This document shows, piece after piece, positions 6,533-13,946 of a stretch of 18,696 bases of DNA. The translations under genes and the position numbers were made by a program. Source of the stretch: Methanosphaera sp. Its GTDB lineage: Archaea > Methanobacteriota > Methanobacteria > Methanobacteriales > Methanobacteriaceae. The notes under the pieces were generated by a model. It ran no database searches, was not told where the DNA came from, and worked only from the letters and a program-made list of their open reading frames with translations. Positions within the stretch are counted from its first letter, which is position 1. Every line of letters starts with the position of its first letter. Where the stretch lies: positions 1 to 18,696 of the forward strand of contig DUHK01000046.1 in NCBI GenBank assembly GCA_013330915.1, written 5' to 3'.

Positions 6533-7664
6533 CAACTATTTTTTTAGCAACGTTCGCCTTTGTATCCAGATTAACCTTTTGAGAGTTTTGCTTATCTATG
6601 ATATAAACTTCGTTATTGTCCGAGGAGGGACCTCCATTTTCAACCAGAACATCGTTGGCAACAACAATATCAGCATCATATTTTTGCATACGATTCCTGG
6701 CTTTTTCTATTAAAGTATCCTCACCGACTCCGGCTTCTGCCTTGAAGGCAACAACAAATGTTTCCGGATTGATTTTTTTAACCTCTTCCAACACTTTAGG
6801 CAATCTTGTTAATTTTATGTTTAAGTCCTCGTCTGATGATATTTTGCCCTCGAATGCATTTTCAAAGGTAAAATCAGATATAGCCGCCACGGAGACGTAA
6901 ATGTCAGTCTGTGGAATTATTTGCTTTATTTTATCCATCATTTGACTGGTTGATTCCACGTCAATGCGTCCAAACAATGATGGAACATGAGTATGCATCA
7001 TTCCACACAACATTGTGACGTTGGCTCCCTGACGATATGCTTCTTTAGCTATTTCAACACCCATCTTCCCAGAACTTCTGTTGGTAATACCACGCATTGA
7101 ATCCAGCCTTTCAAAGGTTGCACCTGCAGAGACAAGAACGTTTTTTCCGGAAAGCTTTTGTTGTGAAGTTAGTCTTTCCACTTCCAGTAATATGTCCTCT
7201 TTAGATGGAAACTTGGCCTTTCTTTCCGCCTCGTTTGGTTCCATGAAATAAACGTTCTTGTTGTCCTTTCTGATTTTCTTTATGTTATCGCTTATTGCAT
7301 CATACATTGAGATGTGCATGGATGGAACAAATAAAATTGGAGTGTCATAACCACTGGCCGTTAATAACAATGTCGTAACGGTAGTGTCGGCAATCTTATG
7401 TGCAAATTTACTGATGGTGTTTGCCGTTGCCGGAGCCACAAGAATCAGGTCTGCCTGTGCATTTGTAACGTGTTCGACGTAACCGGTAATCTTGGTTACC
7501 ACGCGTTTTTTAGTTGCAAACTCCATGGATAATGGAGTTATTATCTCTGCCGCAGCTTGGGTCATGAAACATTCAACTTCAAATCCGTGTCTTTGTAATT
7601 CATGAACCAGCTTTAAATCTTCAGTAGCTGCTATACTACCTGTTATACATAATATTATTTTCAT
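6510..7664 (-). CDS. coaBC: bifunctional phosphopantothenoylcysteine decarboxylase / synthetase
   Basis: Makes 4'-phosphopantetheine for coenzyme A: CoaB joins 4'-phosphopantothenate to cysteine and CoaC, an FMN enzyme, decarboxylates the product. The 384-residue fusion shows the CoaC half (1-170) with ITGSIAA (8-14), the active-site His H65 (EHVTNA), PATANT (78-83) and PSMHISMYD (114-122), the archaeal version of the PxMNxxM loop. The CoaB half (172-384) has NVLVSAGATFE, RGITNRSSGKMG (191-202) and AAISDF (260-265). The ATG at 7664 follows AGGTCGAT at 3 nt. It is the last gene of the run from pheA, 9 nt behind the lipoprotein gene. Confidence 0.95.
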   Translation of the reverse strand: MKIILCITGSIAATEDLKLVHELQRHGFEVECFMTQAAAEIITPLSMEFATKKRVVTKITGYVEHVTNAQADLILVAPATANTISKFAHKIADTTVTTLLLTASGYDTPILFVPSMHISMYDAISDNIKKIRKDNKNVYFMEPNEAERKAKFPSKEDILLEVERLTSQQKLSGKNVLVSAGATFERLDSMRGITNRSSGKMGVEIAKEAYRQGANVTMLCGMMHTHVPSLFGRIDVESTSQMMDKIKQIIPQTDIYVSVAAISDFTFENAFEGKISSDEDLNIKLTRLPKVLEEVKKINPETFVVAFKAEAGVGEDTLIEKARNRMQKYDADIVVANDVLVENGGPSSDNNEVYIIDKQNSQKVNLDTKANVAKKIVEKVCSFL

Positions 7665-7673
7665 ATTATCGAC

Positions 7674-8273
7674 CTAATTTGAAAAGAAACTGTTAACTTT
7701 TTCCATTATTTGTGCCTGTAATGAACTGTCGGTTGTTTTTTTATCTGCCTGTAATGCGAAGGTACCTACAATCAAATCGTAGCTTGATCTTTGTTTTTCA
7801 TATGAATCCAGAGGTGTGTTGAAAAGGATAACGTATAGTTTTCCGTCACTCATCTGAATCCATGTTGCAACGTGTTCTTTTTGTGATCCATCTGCCTCGT
7901 TTACAATGTATCTGTGCAGTATTACCGGTTTACCGTTTACTGATGATTTAACCTCCTGAAGGTTTATGTAGTTTGGAGATTTAACTAGGTTCTTGTTGTT
8001 GTTACTGCATGCAGACTGAATGTCTGTTCCAAGTTCTGTTGGTACCTGCTGGATAACCGTTGAAATTTCGGAGTTTTCTTTGGAAGCAACTGCCCCTACT
8101 GATCCTTCGGCAACACTCTTAACTACCTGCCAACTTTCAGGATATTGAAATGTTATTCCATTTGATTCAAATGTTTCACCTGTTTTAACAAAGTCATCGG
8201 TTATGCATCCACTTAATGAAACAACTGCAATTATCAGTAATGGAACCAATATCATTGTTTTATTTAATTTCAT
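7674..8273 (-). CDS. PsbP-like lipoprotein
   Basis: A 199-residue secreted protein with a lipoprotein signal: MKLNK, a hydrophobic core (7-19) and lipobox L20-S21-G22-C23. The mature part (GITFQYPESWQVV...STVIQQVP...ILHRYIVNEADGSQKEHVATWIQMSDGKLYVILFNTPLDSY) has the alpha/beta pattern of PsbP-like proteins, which are common in Methanobacteriales and whose role there is unknown. It should sit on the outer face of the membrane under the pseudomurein wall. The ATG at 8273 has GAGGTAAT 4 nt upstream. It lies between a Ser-rich membrane protein and coaBC in a tight operon, 20 and 9 nt apart, so an envelope role is likely for the pair. Confidence 0.8.
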   Translation of the reverse strand: MKLNKTMILVPLLIIAVVSLSGCITDDFVKTGETFESNGITFQYPESWQVVKSVAEGSVGAVASKENSEISTVIQQVPTELGTDIQSACSNNNKNLVKSPNYINLQEVKSSVNGKPVILHRYIVNEADGSQKEHVATWIQMSDGKLYVILFNTPLDSYEKQRSSYDLIVGTFALQADKKTTDSSLQAQIMEKVNSFFSN

Positions 8274-8293
8274 ATTAATTACCTCTACCTTAT

Positions 8294-8998
8294 TTAATTA
8301 CTGCTGGAAACACTACTTGATCCTCTAGAGCCAGATTGTGAGTATGAACTCTGACTTGACCCACCAGATGATGATGAGGATGATGAACTGTCCGAACTGC
8401 CTGATGATGAGGAAGAACTGGACGAGGATTTACTGCTGGATGAGGAATATGTGGTTTTCTTGCTTGATGTTTTATTTTTGTTGGTGTTGGTGTAAGTTAC
8501 GTTTGACGTGTCAATAGTGATGTTTTGTTGTGTGAGTGTCTGATTTGTGCTGAATGCTGAATCAGAGATTGTGACGTTTGGAGTTGTTTCCTGCTGGGAT
8601 GAAGTTATTGCGGAAAATCCTGCCATAATTCCCACCCCAAATGCTATCAATATCAACAGTATTATTAATGCTCTTTTTGTAGATTTGCTGAACATGTTTG
8701 AACGTTGTATTTGTCCATAATCTTTTCCTTCACTTTTGGAATATTGATCTACAAACTCATCATATAATTCTTCTTTTTTAGCTTTCTTTTCCTTAATGTT
8801 TGAGGATTTGAATCCTTTTGCTTCCTGTAATTTAGATACTGTTTCCTTGTTACCCAATTTTCTTTCGTAACGAATTCGTAAAGTATCATAATCTTCAAGA
8901 GAAATATTTCCCTTATTTTTCTCTTCTTCCAATTCTCTTAATTTTCTTTCTATACTGTGTCGAGAGCTTTCTCTTACTATTTTAATTCCCCCCAACAT
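8294..8998 (-). CDS. single-pass membrane protein with Ser-rich outer tail
   Basis: Not recognised beyond general layout. The 234 residues begin with a charged helical part (10-60: ERKLRELEEEKNKGNISLEDYDTLRIRYERKL) resembling short SHOCT-type oligomerisation helices, a Lys/Glu-rich linker, one membrane helix (about 109-131), then an outer part with five N-x-S/T sites (NVT 141, NQT 152, NIT 159, NVT 166, NKT 175) and a tail from 178 that is mostly serine. The topology is probably N-in, C-out, with the tail reaching into the cell wall. The ATG at 8998 overlaps pheA by 17 nt and has no SD upstream; a G6 run lies just inside the gene, so the exact start is uncertain. It is followed by a lipoprotein gene. 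Confidence 0.75.
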   Translation of the reverse strand: MLGGIKIVRESSRHSIERKLRELEEEKNKGNISLEDYDTLRIRYERKLGNKETVSKLQEAKGFKSSNIKEKKAKKEELYDEFVDQYSKSEGKDYGQIQRSNMFSKSTKRALIILLILIAFGVGIMAGFSAITSSQQETTPNVTISDSAFSTNQTLTQQNITIDTSNVTYTNTNKNKTSSKKTTYSSSSSKSSSSSSSSSGSSDSSSSSSSSGGSSQSSYSQSGSRGSSSVSSSN

Positions 8999-9818
8999 TT
9001 ATAGTTGCATAAGAACCCAATATTTTTAGCATGCTTACTTTGGATTCTATAATAGTTAATGTTTTATATATATGTGGTTCATTTTTATGTCCCTGCATAT
9101 CAATAAAAAACAAATATTTGCCAATACCTTGTTTTGAAGGTCTGGATTCTATTTTAGTGAGGTTAATATTATTTTCGGCAAATACCTTAAGAATTTCATA
9201 CAATCCCCCCGGTTTATCACCGTTCAGGGAGATTATAATGGATGTCTTGTCATGTCCTGTAATTTCATCATGAGTTTCATTTGAAATTACAACAAACCGC
9301 GTTACGTTATTATCATAGTCCTGAATATTTTCATCCAGGATTTCAAGATTGTATTTTTGTGACAATATACTGTTTCCTATTACGGCTGCCGAAGATATTT
9401 CCGTCACATAACGTGCAGCATTGGCCGTGCTTGACATTGCATGTACCTCTTTGTTGATTTTGTTAATGTACTGCCTGCACTGGGCAAGTGCCTGTTGATG
9501 TGAACAGATTACTACAATATCATCCAGTGAAGTTCCCTTTTGTGCCAAGAGATTGTGTCTAATGGACAGTTCCATCTCATTTATGATATTCAAATCAAAA
9601 TATGTTAAAGCATCCAAAGTCTCCAAGACTGATCCTTCGGTAGAATTTTCTATTGGAACTACTGCTTCGTCAATATCTTCCCTTTCCAATGATTCAAAAA
9701 TATGAATTATATTGTCAAAAGGAATTATTGTAGAATCATTATTAACATAGTTTAGCACTGCTTCATGAGAAAAGGTTCCTTCAGGTCCAAGGTAACCTAT
9801 TTGTTTAATCTTTTGCAT
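8982..9818 (-). CDS. pheA: prephenate dehydratase
   Basis: Turns prephenate into phenylpyruvate for phenylalanine synthesis in the cytoplasm. The 278 residues show the dehydratase part (1-185) with YLGPEGTFSHEA (9-20), PIENSTEGSV (55-64) and the catalytic TRF motif T173-R174-F175, then an ACT domain (about 192-275) with DKPGGLYEIL (201-210) and ESRPS (224-228), the phenylalanine-sensing pair. Feedback inhibition by Phe is therefore expected. There is no chorismate mutase domain. The ATG at 9818 has no SD; a TATA-like TTTATAAAT lies at 9906-9898 on the minus strand. It is first in a run with the Ser-rich protein, the lipoprotein and coaBC. Confidence 0.95.
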   Translation of the reverse strand: MQKIKQIGYLGPEGTFSHEAVLNYVNNDSTIIPFDNIIHIFESLEREDIDEAVVPIENSTEGSVLETLDALTYFDLNIINEMELSIRHNLLAQKGTSLDDIVVICSHQQALAQCRQYINKINKEVHAMSSTANAARYVTEISSAAVIGNSILSQKYNLEILDENIQDYDNNVTRFVVISNETHDEITGHDKTSIIISLNGDKPGGLYEILKVFAENNINLTKIESRPSKQGIGKYLFFIDMQGHKNEPHIYKTLTIIESKVSMLKILGSYATINVGGN

Positions 9819-9931
9819 TATATATTACTATGTTTAATTAAATTTTTAATATTTATGAAATTATTAAAGTAAAAAATCAGTAAAAAAATAGTGTTGTATT
9901 TATAAAAAAATAAGGTTTAAAGGAAAATTAA
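9819..9931 (-). promoter_or_regulatory. pheA promoter and CBS-gene end
   Basis: A 113-nt AT-rich gap. On the minus strand a T7 run (9910-9904) about 22 nt past the upstream CBS gene may end its transcript, and it merges with TTTATAAAT (9906-9898), a TATA box predicting a pheA start near 9875. The long leader has no SD. Confidence 0.35.
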
Positions 9932-10756
9932 TTAGTAATTTCCCCTTTTTCTATTGAAATCATATATGTGTTTAAGTAAATCTGTTTTTGAAACTATACC
10001 TTGTACCTTGTTTTTATCATCGGCTACAGGCATTCCACTAAATTCTTTTTCAATCATTATTTTAGCTACTTCCGGAATTGTAGCTTCTTTAGTGGTGGTT
10101 TCAATTGTTTGGGACATAACTTCCTGAACAAATAAGTTTCTTATTTGGGAATGCTGATATTTTTCAGGTACACGTTTTTTGAAGTCAATGACTGTTTTTG
10201 CAACATCTTTTGCTGTTAAGATACCTGCTATGGTACCGGAATTAACTACAACAAGTCTTGCAATGTCATTATCAATCATTAATCTTCTTGCATGTACTAA
10301 TCTGTCGTCAGGACTAACTGTTATTACACGTTTAGTCATTACATCTTTGATTTGGGTATTTTCGAATGGACCCATATCTGCTTCTTTTAGGAAGTCTGTT
10401 TTGGTGACCATACCAACAATTTTGTCCCCGTCAATAATTGGAATTCCGCCAATATGATTTTCAACCATTTTTTTAAGAACTTGTACTTTGGATTCGGAAA
10501 TGTCTGCGGTTATGACATCATCAGTCATGATTGTAGAAATTCTCATGTGTGATAATGGAACATCTTCATATTTTGCAGATGCAATCTTAATTGCCATGTC
10601 TTTTTCAGTGATTATTCCTACAAGTTCATCGGTTTTAGGAGAAATGACAGGTAATCTTGAGATTTTATGTTTACTCATGAGTTTTAATGCATCAGATACT
10701 GTTTGATCTTTGCGTATAGTTACTATCCCCTTAGCCATTACATTTTCTATTGTCAT
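9932..10756 (-). CDS. four-CBS-domain protein (third of cluster)
   Basis: A 274-residue protein made only of CBS domains: about 1-60 (ENVMAKGIVTIRKDQTVSDALKL... start), 70-127, 138-190 and 211-268. Each has the D-A-x-x-M...RLPV...GIIT..D pattern. CBS pairs bind adenosyl ligands such as AMP, ATP or SAM and usually sense energy state, but with no partner domain here the target is unknown. I chose the ATG at 10756 because GGAGTTGAT stands 4 nt before it; an in-frame ATG at 10771 would add five residues but overlap that SD. The 112-nt gap before it contains TTTTTATATC (10825-10816, minus strand), so it may have its own promoter. Confidence 0.9.
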   Translation of the reverse strand: MTIENVMAKGIVTIRKDQTVSDALKLMSKHKISRLPVISPKTDELVGIITEKDMAIKIASAKYEDVPLSHMRISTIMTDDVITADISESKVQVLKKMVENHIGGIPIIDGDKIVGMVTKTDFLKEADMGPFENTQIKDVMTKRVITVSPDDRLVHARRLMIDNDIARLVVVNSGTIAGILTAKDVAKTVIDFKKRVPEKYQHSQIRNLFVQEVMSQTIETTTKEATIPEVAKIMIEKEFSGMPVADDKNKVQGIVSKTDLLKHIYDFNRKRGNY

Positions 10757-10868
10757 TTTAATCAACTCCATAAATTTTTTTAAACCTTATACTATTAACT
10801 ATACTCTTTCAGATATAAAAAGTATTTCTATTTAAATAATAATTTAAAGGAAAGGATTATTATTTAAT

Positions 10869-11801
10869 TTATATTACGGCTTTTAGTAAGTCCCTTATTG
10901 TAATTATTCCTGCGAGTTTTCCAGTTTCATCATCGACTACTGTTAAACCCCTTATGTTTTTCTCAAACATCAGGTTAGCAACATCATCCAGTTTATCATA
11001 TTTTGATACTGAAATTACATCGGTAATCATTAATTCTTCAACAGGAATGTTTACAACATCCTCTCCCTCATTTGAGAAGAGTTTTGTGAATAATTTGTGT
11101 TGACCTATGTATTTAAGAATATCTGAAGCTGTTACGAAACCTAATAATTTATCGTCTTTTGATGATGAGTTAACATCTTCCCCCACGATAGGTATTCTTC
11201 TTAAAGAATTTCTAACCATTATTTTTGTTATCGCTTCTATTTTTGTACCAGGTGTTGTTGTAATGACATCTGTAGCCATTACTTCCTGAACTTCCACAGA
11301 TGATATGAGTTTTTGTAGTTTTTTAACTATGTCTCCCTCTGTTACCATTCCCACAATTTTGTCTTCTCCATTTACAATTGGGAAACCGCCAATATTTTCT
11401 TCCAACATTAAAGCTACTGCATCAACTATTGTATCTTTGTTGGTCATTGTTTTTACGCCAGCGGTCATTATTTCTTTTATTGGAGCGTTGATTGCTGAAA
11501 GGAAGTTTCCTTTGTGTTTGTCTGTAATCAAATTGTATTTTTTACCTCCTCCAAAGAAGTCAAGGATGTCCATTGTTGTTACTATTCCCAATAATTTTCC
11601 TGTTCCAGGATCTGTTATTGGAACCCGTCTTATGTCTTTTTCACTCATAAGGTTTGCTATTTCTATTATGGTTGAACTTTGTGAAGCGGTTACAACATCC
11701 TTGAATGCTATGTCCATTATGTCTCCGTCGTTTTCTGCTTTTTTAGTCTGTAAATTTAGGTTATCGTAGTTTTTTATTTTTTTGATTAATTTGTTTTTCA
11801 T
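10869..11801 (-). CDS. four-CBS-domain protein (second of cluster)
   Basis: A 310-residue protein with a basic N-terminal stretch (MKNKLIKKIKNYDNLNLQTKK) followed by four CBS domains (roughly 30-85, 100-160, 167-235, 250-308). The last two are split by an Asn/Ser/Asp loop (DVNSSSKDDK). It is a probable adenosyl-nucleotide sensor with no effector domain. For the ATG at 11801 there is GGAGA about 9 nt upstream. An ATG about 28 codons further in (MDIAFKDVV) also has GGAG 5 nt upstream, so a shorter form without the basic leader is possible. It lies 50 nt after the zinc-ribbon CBS gene. Confidence 0.88.
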   Translation of the reverse strand: MKNKLIKKIKNYDNLNLQTKKAENDGDIMDIAFKDVVTASQSSTIIEIANLMSEKDIRRVPITDPGTGKLLGIVTTMDILDFFGGGKKYNLITDKHKGNFLSAINAPIKEIMTAGVKTMTNKDTIVDAVALMLEENIGGFPIVNGEDKIVGMVTEGDIVKKLQKLISSVEVQEVMATDVITTTPGTKIEAITKIMVRNSLRRIPIVGEDVNSSSKDDKLLGFVTASDILKYIGQHKLFTKLFSNEGEDVVNIPVEELMITDVISVSKYDKLDDVANLMFEKNIRGLTVVDDETGKLAGIITIRDLLKAVI

Positions 11802-11851
11802 TTTATTTTTCTCCATTTTGTCTTTTGGTTTTCTGTTTGAATTGTGTTTTT

Positions 11852-12430
11852 TTAATCATCAGACTCGTCATCTATACAGTCAGAACAAATGTATTGACCG
11901 TTTACTTCTTCCAGTTGGCCGTATACACCACAGTTTTCACAAACACCTTCATCTAAGTTTTCATCATATTCTATTGAATAGTTTACGTCGTCTTGGTAAT
12001 TTTTATTATCTATGTTTTTTTGTTCCACAAAAATTTCAATGAGTTCCGGTGATACTCGAACAATATCAGTCAATGTTAAAATACCCCTAAATTCTTCATC
12101 TTCAAATACCAACAATACTTTACAATTGTTTTTAATCATGAGCGAAGATGCTTCAGTTAATGAAGCGTCAGAATTTATTCCTACATATTTGTCCATTACC
12201 ATGCCTGCAGATATGTCCTGTGGCGAAATATTTTTTGATACAACCTTAGAAATAATATTATTGGTTGTAACAATTCCTTCTACTTTTTCATCTTCTATAA
12301 CCACGGAACTAATATCATTTTTAGTCATTATACCGGCTATATCCGATATGACCGTATCACTACTTGCTGTTATAACATCACGCGTTACAGCATCTTTAAT
12401 ACCAAAATTGTTATCCGTTTTTAATTCCAT
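11852..12430 (-). CDS. two-CBS-domain protein with C-terminal zinc ribbon
   Basis: A 192-residue protein: a CBS pair (about 8-60 and 72-125), an acidic linker (NYQDDVNYSIEYDENLDEG), and a zinc ribbon with C-E-N-C and C-S-D-C knuckles (CENCGVYGQLEEVNGQYICSD spans 20-odd residues near the end), then an acidic tail. Zinc ribbons on CBS pairs occur in archaea and suggest binding to a nucleic acid or protein. I chose the ATG at 12430 with GTGAT 4 nt upstream; the GTG at 12439, inside that site, is a less likely start. It is first in the cluster, behind a TATA box near 12502-12491. Confidence 0.88.
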   Translation of the reverse strand: MELKTDNNFGIKDAVTRDVITASSDTVISDIAGIMTKNDISSVVIEDEKVEGIVTTNNIISKVVSKNISPQDISAGMVMDKYVGINSDASLTEASSLMIKNNCKVLLVFEDEEFRGILTLTDIVRVSPELIEIFVEQKNIDNKNYQDDVNYSIEYDENLDEGVCENCGVYGQLEEVNGQYICSDCIDDESDD

Positions 12431-12490
12431 GTTAATCACTACTCCGGGTTATTAAAAAATTTTATAATAACATATTTAATATTATGTACC

Positions 12491-12502
12491 TTATTATATA
12501 CA
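12491..12502 (-). promoter_or_regulatory. TATA box of the CBS cluster
   Basis: On the minus strand TGTATATAATAA, about 60 nt before the ATG at 12430. It predicts a transcript start near 12470 and a leader of about 40 nt containing the GTGAT site. Confidence 0.5.
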
Positions 12503-12523
12503 ATTCTTTTTTAAAATTGAGAG

Positions 12524-12558
12524 TATACGAAAAAAATATTAATTGCGGAATATACGAA
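12524..12558 (-). repeat. direct repeat TTCGTATA, 27-bp spacing
   Basis: Two identical 8-mers (plus strand TATACGAA at 12524-12531 and 12551-12558) lie 27 bp apart, upstream of the CBS-cluster TATA box. The place fits activator sites. With only two copies this is weak. Confidence 0.35.
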
Positions 12559-12591
12559 CCAAGTTTTTTTGTATGATGCATGATAATATGA

Positions 12592-12667
12592 AAGAAGATT
12601 AGTGAAAGTTTATATAAGTAAAAGTACAAAGCAACAATTGATAGAGGAAATATCTATTAATCTTCTT
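12592..12667. ncRNA. 76-nt stem-loop element, possible small RNA
   Basis: AAGAAGATTA (12592-12601) and TAATCTTCTT (12658-12667) are perfect reverse complements; G-U and T-A pairs extend the stem inward to about 13 bp if transcribed on the plus strand. The inside holds a smaller GATA...TATC hairpin near 12640-12654. No known RNA family is recognised, and the strand is not certain. It could equally be a short repeat element. Confidence 0.3.
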
Positions 12668-12703
12668 AAGAAAAATCTAATTTTATTAAATTTAAAATAA
12701 ATT

Positions 12704-12712
12704 AAAAAAAAA
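12704..12712 (-). terminator. oligo-T terminator after queE
   Basis: Nine T on the minus strand (plus strand A9), about 18 nt past the queE stop. Confidence 0.5.
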
Positions 12713-12729
12713 GTTAATTTTAGAAATTT

Positions 12730-13443
12730 TCATTCAATTTCCATATATTTATGAATTTGGGGAATGATTGAAACGTTGTAATACTTTCCAATCAGCTCCG
12801 ATATTGTGAAGAGTATTTTTTTGGAATCCCACATTGACATTGGGCTGACCGGCTGTATGACAAACTCCACATCATCACTTACAATGGTGTTTAAATCCTT
12901 CAAGATATCTTCAATAATTTTGATTTGTGTGGTTGGAGATACGACTATTTTAATGTAATATCCCAAATTATTGTCTTCCATTATTCTTAGGGATTTCAGC
13001 TCGTTTTCATATACATTTAACCATTCTTCTTTTGTGGAAAAATGTTCGGGCAATTTAATATCCATTGAAACTATGTCAATTACGTCAATAAGTTCCAAAA
13101 GATTATCAGGTAATGTGGCATTGGTCTCAAGCATCGCCCGGTAATCATGTTTTGAAAGAAATTCCCTAATATAACCACTATGTAACAACGGTTCACCACC
13201 CGTAATTTCCAGGGAATGAAAATCAGGAGTGATTAATGATTGAACAACCTCATCCAGTTCGTCTACATCATAATATTTTCCCACATCACCGGATTTGCTG
13301 ATTTGAGTATCACAGTACTTACAGTCAATATTACATCCTGCAAACCTTATGAAGATTTGACGCTTTCCGATTAGCAGACCTTCCCCCTGAATGCTGGAGA
13401 ATATTTCAATGATTTTAGAGTTAATTTGAATAAACCTCCCCAT
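12730..13443 (-). CDS. queE: 7-carboxy-7-deazaguanine synthase
   Basis: Radical-SAM enzyme that rearranges 6-carboxytetrahydropterin to 7-carboxy-7-deazaguanine on the way to preQ0, which in archaea becomes the tRNA base archaeosine. The 237 residues show the substrate loop FSSIQGEGLLIGKRQIF (15-31), the cluster motif C37-x3-C41-x2-C44 (GCNIDCKYCD), and TGGEPLLHSG, the SAM-binding strand. The ATG at 13443 lies two bases after the queD stop. No SD precedes it, but GGGGAGG follows directly as part of codons 2-3, so start choice or coupling is unusual (see findings). queC is not in the window. Confidence 0.94.
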   Translation of the reverse strand: MGRFIQINSKIIEIFSSIQGEGLLIGKRQIFIRFAGCNIDCKYCDTQISKSGDVGKYYDVDELDEVVQSLITPDFHSLEITGGEPLLHSGYIREFLSKHDYRAMLETNATLPDNLLELIDVIDIVSMDIKLPEHFSTKEEWLNVYENELKSLRIMEDNNLGYYIKIVVSPTTQIKIIEDILKDLNTIVSDDVEFVIQPVSPMSMWDSKKILFTISELIGKYYNVSIIPQIHKYMEIE

Positions 13444-13445
13444 AG

Positions 13446-13934
13446 TTATTCATCAAAATAGTAGCGGTATGATGCGCCCTGACCTATTCCCTCATTTACC
13501 TGAAGTTCTATGTAATTTAAGAACTCCTTGTTTTCAAGTTCTGAAACTATCTTTTCCGTTATGTATACTGATAATGATTCAGCTGTTGTTGAAACGGTCG
13601 GAAGTAGTACAACATCCTGTTTTGGCAATTTATATTCAAGACAGTCCAAAACCTTAAATTCTATAGTGTTTTCATCTTCATATGTCACTTCCAAATCAGG
13701 ACTGTCAATAGGTATGAGCACCCTGTGATCCAGAGATTTACATATTTTTCTCGTGATGTTTTTAAGAATCTTGAAATCTATTACAAATCCGAACTGTCCG
13801 TTTCTTTCTCCGTCAACTTCAACATCAACAATATAACTGTGTCCATGAATTTTTCCGCATGATTCATGACCGATTATCATGTGTGCCGCAGAAAATCTTA
13901 AATTCGTATGAATTCCATCCAAATTTACTCTCAT
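13446..13934 (-). CDS. queD: 6-carboxytetrahydropterin synthase
   Basis: Converts dihydroneopterin triphosphate to 6-carboxytetrahydropterin, the substrate of QueE. The 162-residue T-fold protein carries zinc ligands H18 (SAAHMI), H30 and H32, and the QueD hallmark C26-x3-H30-G-H32 (CGKIHGH), which separates it from other pterin synthases. SLDHRVL (about 77-83) supplies a catalytic Asp/His, and the C-terminal NEGIGQGASYRYY the substrate glutamate. The ATG at 13934 has AGGAG about 9 nt upstream. It is the middle gene of DUF366-queD-queE, with 12 and 2 nt gaps, which fixes the pathway. Confidence 0.94.
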   Translation of the reverse strand: MRVNLDGIHTNLRFSAAHMIIGHESCGKIHGHSYIVDVEVDGERNGQFGFVIDFKILKNITRKICKSLDHRVLIPIDSPDLEVTYEDENTIEFKVLDCLEYKLPKQDVVLLPTVSTTAESLSVYITEKIVSELENKEFLNYIELQVNEGIGQGASYRYYFDE

Positions 13935-13946
13935 CTTTTTTTCTCC

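Larger units (their letters stand above)
12440..12729. other. gene-free gap upstream of the CBS cluster
   Basis: Contains, from the CBS side, a minus-strand TATA box TGTATATAATAA (12502-12491), two copies of TATACGAA (12524-12531 and 12551-12558), a 76-nt inverted-repeat element (12592-12667), and the queE terminator, a T9 run on the minus strand (12712-12704). No credible ORF was found. Confidence 0.55.

Noticed and set aside
8294..8470. Low-complexity GATGATGA-like stretch as a microsatellite or repeat array
   Set aside because: It is the reverse strand of the Ser-rich tail, written with mixed TCA, TCC, AGT and AGC codons, so it is protein-level selection and not a DNA repeat.
11305..12455. 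Plus-strand open frames of 86 to 154 codons opposite the CBS genes
   Set aside because: They mirror the CBS reading frames, carry no SD, and overlap each other. The minus-strand proteins have full CBS patterns.
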